From: Tissierellia bacterium
GTDB lineage: Bacteria; Bacillota; Clostridia; Tissierellales; Peptoniphilaceae
Length of the DNA: 64,000 nucleotides
Assembly (NCBI GenBank): GCA_030535395.1
Contig: JAUNLK010000002.1
Location: 1-64,000 of the forward strand
Direction: 5' to 3'
Notes under the pieces: generated by a model
Database searches by the model: none
The model's input: the letters and a program-made list of their open reading frames with translations, nothing else
Told to the model about the DNA's origin: nothing
Part shown: one piece after another, positions 1 to 8,666 of the stretch
Position numbering within the stretch: position 1 is the stretch's first letter
How the letters are laid out: each line of letters starts with the position of its first letter
Made by a program: the position numbers and the translations under genes

Positions 1-979
1 TAGTTCTTGAAACATCACATTTATAAATATTGTGTCTTTCATTTTTTGTGTTTTCCGATGTCTGACGAATATCATAGACTACAAAAGGCTGGTTATTTCC
101 ACCTTGGCCCAAATTTGATGCTAAAGTAGGTGCATTAGTTATTGGACCATTATATCTTGAATCTTGACTATGATTTTCGTATACAAACGGAGGATTTCCT
201 CCTCTTGCTTTAAGTGTTCCACTTATTTCTTCGTAGATATCCATCCTTTCTCCACCTTGGTCATTTAGACAGATTGATTTATTAAAGCTTCTTTCAGTTG
301 TGTTGGGATTTCTTTTCCCTTTCTCTTTGCTCTTCTTAGTATCCCGAGGCAAGCTTGTTTGCTCAAATAATATTTCTCCGGCACATCCTCCTCTAAGATC
401 TGCGACAAGGAAGATTCTTCTCCTTCGTTGGGGGACTCCAAAGTATTTAGCATCAAGGATTCTCCAAGCAATGGAAAATCCATCTCCCACGATTTCTCCA
501 CTTTTACACCATCTTTTAGGTTTAGGGATTGATGAATTGGAATCTTTAACTTTTGTAATTTCTTCAAGGACAGATCTAAAATCTTCTCCTTTGTTTGAAG
601 AAAAGGCTCCTGGGACATTTTCCCACACAAGGTATCTTGGATATTTACCATTCGTTTTACACCTCATTTCTTTTACAACTCTTATTGCCTCATAAAAGAG
701 GTTAGATTTATTTCCTTCAAGCCCAGCTCTTCTCCCAGCAATTGACAAATCTTGGCAAGGGCTACCAAAGGAGATGACATCAACAAAATCTACTTGAGTT
801 CCATCTATATCTTTTATATCTCCTAAATGCCTAACTTGAGGTAGGTTTTTCTGTGTAACTCTAATTGGAAAAGGCTCAACTTCTGATGCCCATATAGGTT
901 TTATTCCACAAAAAATAGCAGCTAGAGGAAATCCTCCACTGCCATCAAATAGTGAACCTAATGTTAGTTCTTTAATCAT
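1..979 (-). CDS. phage DNA (cytosine-5-)-methyltransferase, 3' end outside window
   Basis: This gene transfers a methyl group from AdoMet to cytosine C5 in DNA. Translating the minus strand from the ATG at 979 gives an open frame to the window edge (326 codons seen). It shows motif I (GSLFDGSGGFPLAA, residues 8-21), the catalytic GSPCQD motif with Cys75, motif VI ENV (120-122) and motif VIII PQRRRRIFLVAD (about 183-194), followed by a region matching phage-type target-recognition sequence. The start overlaps the end of the upstream methylase by 8 bases, so the two are probably translationally coupled. Phages use such enzymes to mask their DNA from host restriction. The C-terminus, including the motif IX/X region, lies left of base 1. 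An alternate frame is open across 265-651. Confidence 0.88.
   Translation of the reverse strand, partial: MIKELTLGSLFDGSGGFPLAAIFCGIKPIWASEVEPFPIRVTQKNLPQVRHLGDIKDIDGTQVDFVDVISFGSPCQDLSIAGRRAGLEGNKSNLFYEAIRVVKEMRCKTNGKYPRYLVWENVPGAFSSNKGEDFRSVLEEITKVKDSNSSIPKPKRWCKSGEIVGDGFSIAWRILDAKYFGVPQRRRRIFLVADLRGGCAGEILFEQTSLPRDTKKSKEKGKRNPNTTERSFNKSICLNDQGGERMDIYEEISGTLKARGGNPPFVYENHSQDSRYNGPITNAPTLASNLGQGGNNQPFVVYDIRQTSENTKNERHNIYKCDVSRT
265..651 (-). other. alternate-frame ORF inside the methyltransferase gene
   Basis: This is a 128-codon same-strand ORF in a different frame from the cytosine methyltransferase covering it. Its C-terminal half reads SLSQILEEDVPEKYYLS followed by KQACLGILRRAKRKGKEIP. 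I recall this pattern from short hypothetical phage proteins annotated next to or inside such methyltransferases, which suggests either a real overlapping gene or repeated over-annotation. There is no clear ribosome binding site at the ATG at 651. The methyltransferase frame is certainly real; this one is possible only. Confidence 0.3.
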
Positions 980-2207
980 CCTTAGCTACCTCTGAATACT
1001 TATATTCCTTTCCATCTCTAAACAGGCTTACGTCCTTGCCACTTCCTACGAGTTCTATATATCTATTTACAATAACATCTACAAATTTCTCATCCAGTTC
1101 TATCATCTTACAGATTCTATCCGTCTGTTCACAGGCCATCATAGTTGATCCACTTCCCCCGAAAGGATCGAGCACAATAGAATTGGTCATAGATGAGTTT
1201 TTAATTGGATAGGATAAAAGTGGAATTGGTTTCATGGTTGGATGATCTCCATTTTTCTTTGGTTTATCAAACTCCCAAATGGTAGATTCTTTTCTTCCCG
1301 TATACCACTTGTGTTTCCCTTTTTTCTTCCAGCCATAAAGAATGGGTTCATGTTGCCACTGGTAGGGACTTCTGCCTAAAACTAAGGATTGCTTTTTCCA
1401 AATACAAGTCCCGGACAGATAAAAGCCAGCATCTTGAAAGGCTTTTCTGAAATTAAGTCCTTCTGTATCAGCATGGAAAATATAGATAGATCCGTCATCT
1501 GCGAGATACTTTTCCATATTTAAAAAGGAGCTTAGGAGAAATTCATAGAATTTACCTTGCTCCATATTGTCATTTTTAATTTTTCCAGCTGTTCCTTCGT
1601 AGTTTACATTGTATGGAGGGTCCGTGATGATTAGGTTGGCTTTTGTCTCTTCCATTAACCTTTCATAGACTTTCCCATCTGTGGCATCTCCACATATCAG
1701 TTTATGTCTACCTAAGTACCAAATATCTCCCGTCTTAGAAAAAGTTGGTTTATTAAGTTCCTCTTCAACATCAAAGTCGTCATCTTCTGCATCATTTCCC
1801 AAATCAAAAAGAGAAGATAATTCCTCTTCAGAAAAACCAGTAAGTTCAACGTTAAAGCCATAGTCTTCTAATGATTCAATCTCAACTCTTAGAAGTTCTT
1901 CATCCCAGCCGGCATCAAGAGCCATTCTATTATCTGCTAAAATATAGGCTTTCTTTTGTGCCTCGTTTAGGTGGTCTGCAAAGACACAGGGAACTTCTTT
2001 TATCCCTTCTTCTTTTGCAGCCATAATTCTTCCATGACCTGCAATTACACCATAGTCTTTATCAATAATTACCGGATTGATAAAACCAAACTCACGGATT
2101 GAAGAGCGGAGTTTATTAATTTGTTCAGCTGAATGAGTTCTTGCATTATTCACATAGGGCACTAACTTTTCAACATCAACTAATTTCATTTCCTTTGTTG
2201 TAATCAT
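972..2207 (-). CDS. ParB-domain DNA modification methylase (N4/N6 type)
   Basis: This is a phage DNA methylase of about 411 residues. The first 90 or so residues form a ParB/Srx-like domain (VEKLVPYVNNARTHS, then GVIAGHGRIMAA). The methylase half carries the catalytic DPPYNV motif and the AdoMet-binding motif DPFGGSGSTMMACE near the C-terminus, an order typical of beta-class amino-methyltransferases. The chosen ATG at 2207 follows AAGGTGG and overlaps the stop of the AdoMet synthetase gene as ATGA; a GTG four codons upstream is the alternative. The neighbours supply AdoMet and a second methylase, so this looks like a phage DNA-modification cassette. Target sequence unknown. Confidence 0.9.
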   Translation of the reverse strand: MITTKEMKLVDVEKLVPYVNNARTHSAEQINKLRSSIREFGFINPVIIDKDYGVIAGHGRIMAAKEEGIKEVPCVFADHLNEAQKKAYILADNRMALDAGWDEELLRVEIESLEDYGFNVELTGFSEEELSSLFDLGNDAEDDDFDVEEELNKPTFSKTGDIWYLGRHKLICGDATDGKVYERLMEETKANLIITDPPYNVNYEGTAGKIKNDNMEQGKFYEFLLSSFLNMEKYLADDGSIYIFHADTEGLNFRKAFQDAGFYLSGTCIWKKQSLVLGRSPYQWQHEPILYGWKKKGKHKWYTGRKESTIWEFDKPKKNGDHPTMKPIPLLSYPIKNSSMTNSIVLDPFGGSGSTMMACEQTDRICKMIELDEKFVDVIVNRYIELVGSGKDVSLFRDGKEYKYSEVAKDD

Positions 2208-2986
2208 ATTAGCCCCCACCTTGCGAATTCCTCAAAACCTCCAATCGAATTAATGTACTCTCTTGCAATTTCTACAATGTCAGAATATGGTCTTTCATCA
2301 ATTTCTTCATCTCCAATGGCACAGGAAAATTCTATTTCTTTGTTTTCTTCCTGGGCTTTTAGGTGAGCATAGATATTTACAGATACATCCGCCTTGGATA
2401 GGTCCTTGCCATGAAGTCCTCCCCCTGTAACTGCTCGTCCCATATCTGAACCTAATTTTCTATTGGTAGCCCCCGTATCTACATCAGTTCCACCAGTCCA
2501 ATCCCCCAAAGGATTGATGTCTGCCTTGGGATAAATTGATTTTAAAATTTCAGTCGATACATTTGACTGGCAAATGATGAGTTTATTTCCATCAATAATG
2601 TATTTTCCATCATAGGAATAGTTAGCATAAATTTCTCTAGCAATTAAAGAGAGTTCTTTCTCCTCTTCAGATGTTGGCACTCCTTTAAAGATTCCGTTGT
2701 CTCCACACCTGATTTTATCTTTCTGATTATCTGATAGGTGCTTGTCTTGCTCTACAATATTTATATTTGTCTTAACATCTCCAGCAATTCTTTTAATAGC
2801 AGACTTGATTTCTTTATTTTCCAGCTTGCAATCTGTTTCAATAATGACGTGGCAATCACCATGACCAATCAAGGCCTCAACTGCAATTTTAGGATTGTCA
2901 TTTTCTTTATATGCTAAATCTACTATTGCCCCGGCAATGGTATCTGCAATTTTATCTGGATGCTTAGGATTTACTTTCTCAAACAT
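2204..2986 (-). CDS. metK: short phage-encoded S-adenosylmethionine synthetase
   Basis: This gene makes AdoMet from methionine and ATP. The 260-residue protein has the N-terminal NPKHPDKIADTIAGA signature (HPDK), a GHGD segment, and the later glycine-rich stretch GGTDVDTGATNRKLGSDMGR...GGGLHGKD that corresponds to the P-loop-like part of MetK. Cellular MetK is about 380-400 residues, so this is a compact version with large internal deletions but the core motifs kept. It is coupled by an ATGA overlap to the ParB-type methylase, which in turn overlaps a cytosine methylase. The inferred role is boosting AdoMet for phage DNA methylation. It could also be catalytically reduced; this cannot be judged from sequence. 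Confidence 0.85.
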   Translation of the reverse strand: MFEKVNPKHPDKIADTIAGAIVDLAYKENDNPKIAVEALIGHGDCHVIIETDCKLENKEIKSAIKRIAGDVKTNINIVEQDKHLSDNQKDKIRCGDNGIFKGVPTSEEEKELSLIAREIYANYSYDGKYIIDGNKLIICQSNVSTEILKSIYPKADINPLGDWTGGTDVDTGATNRKLGSDMGRAVTGGGLHGKDLSKADVSVNIYAHLKAQEENKEIEFSCAIGDEEIDERPYSDIVEIAREYINSIGGFEEFARWGLI

Positions 2987-2997
2987 TCTCTACCTCC

Positions 2998-3591
2998 TTA
3001 CTTTCTACTTCTAAGTAATTTTTCCATCATATCTTCTCCATAGTCCTCGTAAACTTCTGTGCAGTTTTCTTTTACAATGTCATAAATTTCGTACCACAGT
3101 AAATTTGCTGTTTTTTGAAACTGGGATGACATCTGTACAAAGGGAGATGCTATCACTCCGCCAGTTGTCGGATGCTTTCCTAAGAGTCCAAATTGACTGA
3201 TGGCCTCCTCACATTGAATGTATCTTGCAAAGGCCTGAGAATAGGATTCTAATAATCTTGGATTTACTAAGTTCTCACAATTTCTTTGCTTTAACCAAGT
3301 CCAAGTTTCTTTATATATTTCATCTGCACCTAGTGGTATTCCGTTCTTTTGCTTAGCAGATAAGTAATCACTGGGCGTTGGCATATCCGTTCCATCAAGA
3401 ACTGCCCCCTCCGGCAAATCTACTGCATCTAATTCTTCGGGACTAAAGGAGGTAATATCGTTCATTAGGATTTTTACCTTTTTACCTTTTTCTATTTTTT
3501 CAGCAACAGGCTGTGGCTTTCCTCCAGCCTTAACTCTTCGCCCACCTCTGTATGTTCCATCTTTAGCGATAGTATCACCTCCATAATTCAT
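2998..3591 (-). CDS. phage terminase small subunit, P27 family
   Basis: This is the probable DNA-recognition subunit of the phage packaging motor. The N-terminus carries a basic GTYRGGRRVKAGGKPQ segment. The C-terminal two thirds (ETWTWLKQR..., LLESYSQAFARYIQCEEAI, PFVQMSSQFQKTANLLWYEIYDI) match the helical P27-type layout. It lies upstream, in transcription order, of the modification cassette and downstream of an HNH endonuclease, the usual arrangement before the large terminase. The ATG at 3591 has only a weak Shine-Dalgarno. A strong GGAGGTG lies inside the reading frame, just ahead of codon 8, an ATC at 3570 (see findings). Confidence 0.8.
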   Translation of the reverse strand: MNYGGDTIAKDGTYRGGRRVKAGGKPQPVAEKIEKGKKVKILMNDITSFSPEELDAVDLPEGAVLDGTDMPTPSDYLSAKQKNGIPLGADEIYKETWTWLKQRNCENLVNPRLLESYSQAFARYIQCEEAISQFGLLGKHPTTGGVIASPFVQMSSQFQKTANLLWYEIYDIVKENCTEVYEDYGEDMMEKLLRSRK

Positions 3592-3686
3592 TTCTTTAAT
3601 AGGGTCTTTGAACCCGTCTTTTTATGCGCGAGAGGGCGGCACCGTTGGTAGGGGAATCCCTCGTAGAGATTAAGACTCCCCCTCCC

Positions 3687-4052
3687 CTAAAACTTTTCTC
3701 GTCCGAATCTTTCTCCACGCTCAGCATGAATCTTCGAATGACAAGATTTACATAGGCTCATAAGATTACTCTCATCATTAGTTCCACCAAGAGAAAGAGG
3801 AAGTATGTGATGTACTTCCTCTACCTTTGTCATTCTATTCTCTTTTAAACACATCTCGCACAATGGATGCTCTGCAACGTATCTTTTTCTTATAACTCTC
3901 CACTCCTTTCCATATCTTTTATGGGTTCGTGGATCTCTTTTATATCTTTCATAGTTTTTATTATATTCCTTCTCATGCTCCTTACAGAATCGTCCATCAA
4001 CAAGTTTTGGACATCCTGGATGGGAACATGGTCTTTTAGGTTTCTTTGGCAT
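3687..4052 (-). CDS. HNH endonuclease
   Basis: This is a phage HNH nuclease of about 121 residues that probably acts with terminase in DNA packaging. It starts at the MPKKPKRPC methionine; the open frame extends 15 codons further upstream without better signals. An N-terminal cysteine-rich segment (CSHPGCPKLVDGRFC) is followed by the catalytic core CEMCLKENRMTKVEEVHHI, then NLMSLCKSCHSKIH. The HH pair, Asn, and two CxxC pairs that bind structural zinc are all present. Its place next to the small terminase subunit is typical for HNH proteins of tailed phages. Confidence 0.9.
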   Translation of the reverse strand: MPKKPKRPCSHPGCPKLVDGRFCKEHEKEYNKNYERYKRDPRTHKRYGKEWRVIRKRYVAEHPLCEMCLKENRMTKVEEVHHILPLSLGGTNDESNLMSLCKSCHSKIHAERGERFGREKF

Positions 4053-4152
4053 TAAAACACCCCTAAATGTTAAGAGCCCTGGAGATAAGATCCCCAAGGC
4101 TCATTATTATTCTTTTTCCATTCTAATAATACTACAACTTCATAATGACATT

Positions 4153-4581
4153 CTATGACATTTCGTGACTAGTTGTCATTAGAGTTGAAGTTTCTTTTAA
4201 CCCACGATTGTGAAGTCTGTGAATATGTCTAATATCATAATTCATTTCAACAGCTATCTTTTCCCAAGTTTCAAAACTGAGATACCTTTTTTCAAGAATA
4301 ACTTGTAGTTCCTTGTCCTCAACTTTTTTAATCGTTCTCACTATCTCCCTCTTTAAATCTACAAGCTTATCTATGTCCCTATTAATCTCTTCTTGAAGAT
4401 CAATTATCTTCACGATTGTATCCTCAAGTCTTGATGTTCCTCTATTGGGACTCTTTGGCATATCAGATAAAGTTGATGTAGCTTTAGTAGCTAGAGCATT
4501 TAAACTTTCCACCTGTTCCAGCTTTGAGTTAATTCTCTTGTCTAAATAAAAAGCTTGCTTTAAATATTCTTTTGCGTTCAT
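4153..4581 (-). CDS. DUF1492-like phage protein with sigma-region-4-like C-terminus
   Basis: This is a 142-residue helical protein. Residues 1-95 look coiled-coil-like and charged (LDKRINSKLEQVESL, IVKIIDLQEEINRDIDKLVDLK). The last 50 residues (LEKRYLSFETWEKIAVEMNYDIRHIHRLHNRGL) resemble the helix-turn-helix of sigma region 4, as in DUF1492/ArpU-type phage regulators that control late genes. Its position just before the HNH-terminase block fits a late-gene activator. The family call is from pattern memory and the target promoter is not identified. Confidence 0.7.
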   Translation of the reverse strand: MNAKEYLKQAFYLDKRINSKLEQVESLNALATKATSTLSDMPKSPNRGTSRLEDTIVKIIDLQEEINRDIDKLVDLKREIVRTIKKVEDKELQVILEKRYLSFETWEKIAVEMNYDIRHIHRLHNRGLKETSTLMTTSHEMS

Positions 4582-4625
4582 GTCTTACCTCCATAAATTT
4601 TCGAGGTAAGTTATCCATATAACTT

Positions 4626-6020
4626 CTACTCCTGTTTAATCTTACTAAAAGTCGATAGTGACATTCTATCAACTTGACTCTCTAGATTTGCTTTTACTGC
4701 ATCAATGAGTGCAGCTTGAGTCTTGTTCTTATTCTCTAATGCTTTCATCACATCTTCATCAATAGTTCCCTTGGCGAGTATGTGGTGAATAACCACTGTC
4801 TCTTTCTGCCCCTGTCTATATAGCCTTGCATTGGTCTGCTCATAAAGTTCCAAGGACCAAGTAAGAGAAAACCAAATAAGCGTTGATCCTCCTGCTTGAA
4901 GGTTGAGACCATGGCCGGCAGATGCTGGATGGATAATAGCTACAGGAATCTTGCCTTGATTCCAGTCTTTAAAGTCCTCACTTGTCCTAAGTTCTCTTAC
5001 ATCAAATCTATCTTTAATTCTTTTTAAGTCTGACTTATACCAATAAGCGATTAATACAGGTTTTCCATTTGCTCCCTCTATTAGGTCTTCCAAAGCATCT
5101 AGTTTTCTATCGTGGATATAAACCATATCTTTATCCTCATCATAAACTGAACCAGATGCCATCTGTAACAACTTATTTGAAAGAGCCGCTGCGTTTACTG
5201 CATCTATCTCTTTATCTTTAATACTGACCACCAAGTCTTTCTTTAAGGTTTCGTAGGTGTTCCATTCTTTGTCTGATAGATTTATATAGACTTCGTTATT
5301 TATCTTCTTAGGCATCTGAAGGTAGTCTTCAGCCTTCATAGAAACTGTTATATCTGAAATCTTTTTATAGATGGCCTTCTCGGCAAAAGGTAATGGTTTA
5401 TATGAATAGATGACCATCCCATTTCTTTTATCGGGCTTAAAGTAAATCTCTCGATACTGACCGATAAACTTCCCCAGCCTATCTCCCATGTCCAGTAATC
5501 TAAACTCAGCCCAAAGGTCCATAAGTCCATTGGATGATGGCGTTCCTGTAAGACCCACTATTCGTTTTACCCTTGGTCTTACTTTCATCAGTGCCTTGAA
5601 TCTTTTTGACCTATGAGACTTAAAGGATGAAAGTTCATCAATAACAATCATGTCATAGTTAAAGGAAAGTCCACTTTTATTGATAAGCCAGTCCACATTT
5701 TCCCTATTAATTAAATAGATATCTGCTTGTTTCTTTAAGGCCTTAAGCCTTTCTTTTTCACTACCAACAGCCACTGAGTAATTTAGAATTTCCAGATGAG
5801 ACCACTTTTCAATTTCTTCCCTCCAAGTGTCTCTTGCTACTCTCAGTGGCGCAATGATTAAAACTTTGGAGATTTCAAAGGAGTCAAAAAGTAAGTCCTT
5901 AATAGCCGTGAGACTGATTACTGTTTTTCCAAGTCCCATGTCAAGTAGGAGTGCTGACTCTGGTTTTTCTTTTATGAATTCTACGGCGTAGTCCTGATAT
6001 TTATGCGGAGTAAAATCCAA
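4626..6020 (-). CDS. SNF2-family DNA helicase/translocase
   Basis: This is a phage superfamily 2 ATPase of 464 residues. Walker A is LLLDMGLGKTVIS (about residues 24-36), the DEAH-like box is VIDELSSFKS, and LTGTPSSNGLMDLWAEF is motif III. The C-terminal RecA lobe ends with motifs V and VI, GHGLNLQAG and QTNARLYRQGQ. It uses a TTG start immediately after the TAG of the VRR-NUC gene. SNF2 plus VRR-NUC is a common phage replication/recombination pair, and the inferred job is remodelling or resolving branched DNA during replication. Confidence 0.9.
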   Translation of the reverse strand: MDFTPHKYQDYAVEFIKEKPESALLLDMGLGKTVISLTAIKDLLFDSFEISKVLIIAPLRVARDTWREEIEKWSHLEILNYSVAVGSEKERLKALKKQADIYLINRENVDWLINKSGLSFNYDMIVIDELSSFKSHRSKRFKALMKVRPRVKRIVGLTGTPSSNGLMDLWAEFRLLDMGDRLGKFIGQYREIYFKPDKRNGMVIYSYKPLPFAEKAIYKKISDITVSMKAEDYLQMPKKINNEVYINLSDKEWNTYETLKKDLVVSIKDKEIDAVNAAALSNKLLQMASGSVYDEDKDMVYIHDRKLDALEDLIEGANGKPVLIAYWYKSDLKRIKDRFDVRELRTSEDFKDWNQGKIPVAIIHPASAGHGLNLQAGGSTLIWFSLTWSLELYEQTNARLYRQGQKETVVIHHILAKGTIDEDVMKALENKNKTQAALIDAVKANLESQVDRMSLSTFSKIKQE

Positions 6021-6302
6021 CTAATCATCTCCAATCTTTCTTAATACTTCATCAATGTCATTTTTGTTATCTAAGACATAAGCCTTAAATCCCAAGTGCC
6101 TAAAATCTCTTATCCTTTTTACTTGAACGGGTCTTGCTTTTTCTCCAGGTCTTTTCGTTTCAACAAACCCCACTTTTCCTTTAGGTAAAAGTATGATTCT
6201 ATCTGGAATACCCGTCATGGATGGTGATATGAATTTAAGACATAGCCCTCCACGTTTTTTAACTTTATCTACTAAGGCTTTTTCTATTTCCCTCTCTAAC
6301 AT
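6021..6302 (-). CDS. VRR-NUC domain nuclease
   Basis: This is a 93-residue stand-alone VRR-NUC protein of the PD-(D/E)XK superfamily. The motifs seen are the N-terminal EREIEKALVDKVKKRGG helix, GIPDRIILLPKGKVGFVETKRPG (Asp, then Glu-x-Lys, the catalytic set) and Q-VKRIRDFRHLGFKAYVLDN. Phage forms can act as structure-specific (Holliday junction-like) nucleases. It directly abuts the SNF2 helicase gene downstream. Confidence 0.88.
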   Translation of the reverse strand: MLEREIEKALVDKVKKRGGLCLKFISPSMTGIPDRIILLPKGKVGFVETKRPGEKARPVQVKRIRDFRHLGFKAYVLDNKNDIDEVLRKIGDD

Positions 6303-6437
6303 TGATTTTTCAACCTTTCTAATGAATAGGTGGAGGTCGTGGTAGTCAATTCTATAACCTTTATATATATATTAATTATTTTACTTACTATATAATAGTT
6401 CTATATATGAGTTCCACGACCTCCACTTTCTGCATTT

Positions 6438-8666
6438 TTACACAAACTCTGACTTAAGTCTTAAACCCCTAATGATGTTATAGCCTTTAGTTTTTCTCCT
6501 CATAAATCCATTGGATGAAAGAGCAGAGTAAAAATCAGTGGTGGACCTTACATACTCACCTGTCCTCAAACAATACGCCCTGTACTCTGCATATACTTCC
6601 CCGGACTTTTCTTCATAGGATGAATCCACCTCACAGCACTCGTTTAAGAAATGCTTGAACCAGTTATTTGACTCCTTATATTCACTGATGGCTCTAGCCA
6701 CTTTTTTAGGTAGCCTTAACTTAAAATCTTCATCAATTGCTTTTTTAGCACCCTCGATTAACCACTTAAGAACTGCTCCCCCAGCTTTATCTACTAAATA
6801 GTCAGTGTAGTTTTTAATATCACTAGTTCCCTCGATTTTTGCCTCAAAAGGTATCACGATGAGCCTCCTCCAAGTTCCATCATCAAGTGCGCCCACCCTA
6901 GGTAGATGGTTGGTGTATAGAACCAAAGTGTGAGAAGGTATGAACTTGAAAGGATCTCGGTATTTCTTCTCGGCGACAATTTCATCTGTGGAGCACAGCT
7001 GCTTTACGTTAGAAGTATTGAGCCTTAGGCCTTCTTGAAGTTCCGCTGCAATGAGGAGCCTTTTTCCCCTTGTTTCAGCCAGTTCCGGCTTGGCGTTTCT
7101 CTTGGAGTTCACCGTAAGAATATCCGCAGAGATTGACCCACTATAGAGGTTTAACACCCTGGAGATGGTATTCCAAAAGGTGGACTTACCATTTCTTCCA
7201 TCTCCATAGGCTATGATTAAAGCCTCAATAAAGACTTTGCCTATTAGAGATAGTCCAGCCACTTTCTGCACATAATCAATTAGTTCTTTGTCCTTTACAA
7301 AAAAGGTGTCTAAAGCATCAAGCCACAAGTCCATATTCTCATCAGCAGGATCAACTGATGTTTCCTTAGTAATAAACTCATTGGCATCATGGTCTCTATG
7401 CTCACTAGTTCTTAAGTCTACAGTGAAACTCGGTGTGTTTAATAAAAACTCATCAGTATCCAAATCTCTTTGGTCTATTTCAAGCATCGGTTTAGACTCT
7501 TTTAAAGTTGCATGAATTGCCCTTGTATCTCCTCTTTTAATAGCATACTTCTTGTAGTTCTCCAAAGAGGAAAGTTTAAAATAGAGGGCCTTCTGTTCAT
7601 CATCAAATACACTGAGTGCCTTTTTCTCGCTCATGGAGGACATGATTTCACGTACTCCTGAACCCTTTATCTGCTCCTGCATTTTTAAAAGCTCATTGTC
7701 TATTTCTTCAATTTGTTTCAAAACCAGTTCTTGTGAATAGCCTTGAGCCTTAAGTTCTGACTCTTCCCAGTAAGATCCGTTGTAGACAAGAAAACCTGTT
7801 GAAGGAGCAAATCTAATTCTATCTTTGTATTCTCTGACAAAGACTTCTGCTTGCCCCACATCTGAAAACTCCGCTGGTTTTAGATTGATCCCATCGGTAT
7901 ACTCTTCCGGAGGAATATAGCCTTCACTGGATGAGACCTTTTTATAGAACTTACAAGCTGACCTCCAAATTTGTGTGAGCTCATCATCTTCTAAGGGTGG
8001 TGAACAAAGAGCAGCTTTTTTGTCGAATAAATCTCTTGCCTCATCCGTATTTCCATATCGTATAAGAACTTTCCCTGCAAAGTGATTCATTGTAGAGTTT
8101 CTTGAACCTTGTTGTATTAAGTCTTGATTATTTTCGAATTCCTCAAAGTCATCTTTTAGGAAATCCGTGATATATTCCTTTCCTCTTATAATTTCAACAA
8201 CTGGACTTTTAACCCCATAGAAAAATCTTGCCCCATCTAGGGCATTGCCATCAAAGAATGAATAGGTATCTGCTAACTTTTCTTTAATAGCTACGTACGC
8301 ATTTACATCAGTAACTTTAGGGATAGGAAAGTAGATATGCATTCTAGGTCTTGCAGCCTTCCCATGTTTTTCTTTTTTATGATTTCTGCTGTAGGAAATA
8401 GCAAACTTCACGCCATCAAAGATTGACTTAATTTCATTTGATGAAATCCAATCATCCGGGTTTTCACTATGGTCATTGTCTATGTCCATTGCTATGCAGT
8501 CGGATTCTATAAAGTTATCGTTGGATCTATGGCTGCTTTTGTATTTAGCCATTACGTGGTCAAAGCTAGCTACCTTTTCAAAAGACCTTACATCAAAGAC
8601 ATCTACTTCATTTGGATAGATGCAGTTTGACTCTACTCCTGTTGTATTTGAAGTATATAACTTCAC
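6438..8666 (-). CDS. P4-type primase/superfamily 3 helicase
   Basis: This is a 742-residue replication protein. The N-terminal third is primase-like (AMDIDNDHSENPDDW, and the RPRMHIYFPIP segment as in archaeo-eukaryotic-type phage primases). The middle holds a D5-N-like region. The C-terminal helicase has Walker A YGDGRNGKSTFWNTIS followed by LLIAAELQEG and HTLVLYTNHLPRV, the sensor segment of SF3/P4-type helicases. A GTG start follows GGAGG and the stop codon of the DUF4406 gene. It should unwind and prime phage DNA for the family A polymerase encoded upstream. Confidence 0.9.
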   Translation of the reverse strand: MKLYTSNTTGVESNCIYPNEVDVFDVRSFEKVASFDHVMAKYKSSHRSNDNFIESDCIAMDIDNDHSENPDDWISSNEIKSIFDGVKFAISYSRNHKKEKHGKAARPRMHIYFPIPKVTDVNAYVAIKEKLADTYSFFDGNALDGARFFYGVKSPVVEIIRGKEYITDFLKDDFEEFENNQDLIQQGSRNSTMNHFAGKVLIRYGNTDEARDLFDKKAALCSPPLEDDELTQIWRSACKFYKKVSSSEGYIPPEEYTDGINLKPAEFSDVGQAEVFVREYKDRIRFAPSTGFLVYNGSYWEESELKAQGYSQELVLKQIEEIDNELLKMQEQIKGSGVREIMSSMSEKKALSVFDDEQKALYFKLSSLENYKKYAIKRGDTRAIHATLKESKPMLEIDQRDLDTDEFLLNTPSFTVDLRTSEHRDHDANEFITKETSVDPADENMDLWLDALDTFFVKDKELIDYVQKVAGLSLIGKVFIEALIIAYGDGRNGKSTFWNTISRVLNLYSGSISADILTVNSKRNAKPELAETRGKRLLIAAELQEGLRLNTSNVKQLCSTDEIVAEKKYRDPFKFIPSHTLVLYTNHLPRVGALDDGTWRRLIVIPFEAKIEGTSDIKNYTDYLVDKAGGAVLKWLIEGAKKAIDEDFKLRLPKKVARAISEYKESNNWFKHFLNECCEVDSSYEEKSGEVYAEYRAYCLRTGEYVRSTTDFYSALSSNGFMRRKTKGYNIIRGLRLKSEFV

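Noticed and set aside
265..979. Frameshift in the phage cytosine methyltransferase
   Set aside because: First suspected because two frames look protein-like, but reading the frame from 979 base by base shows it open to the window edge with all motifs in order.
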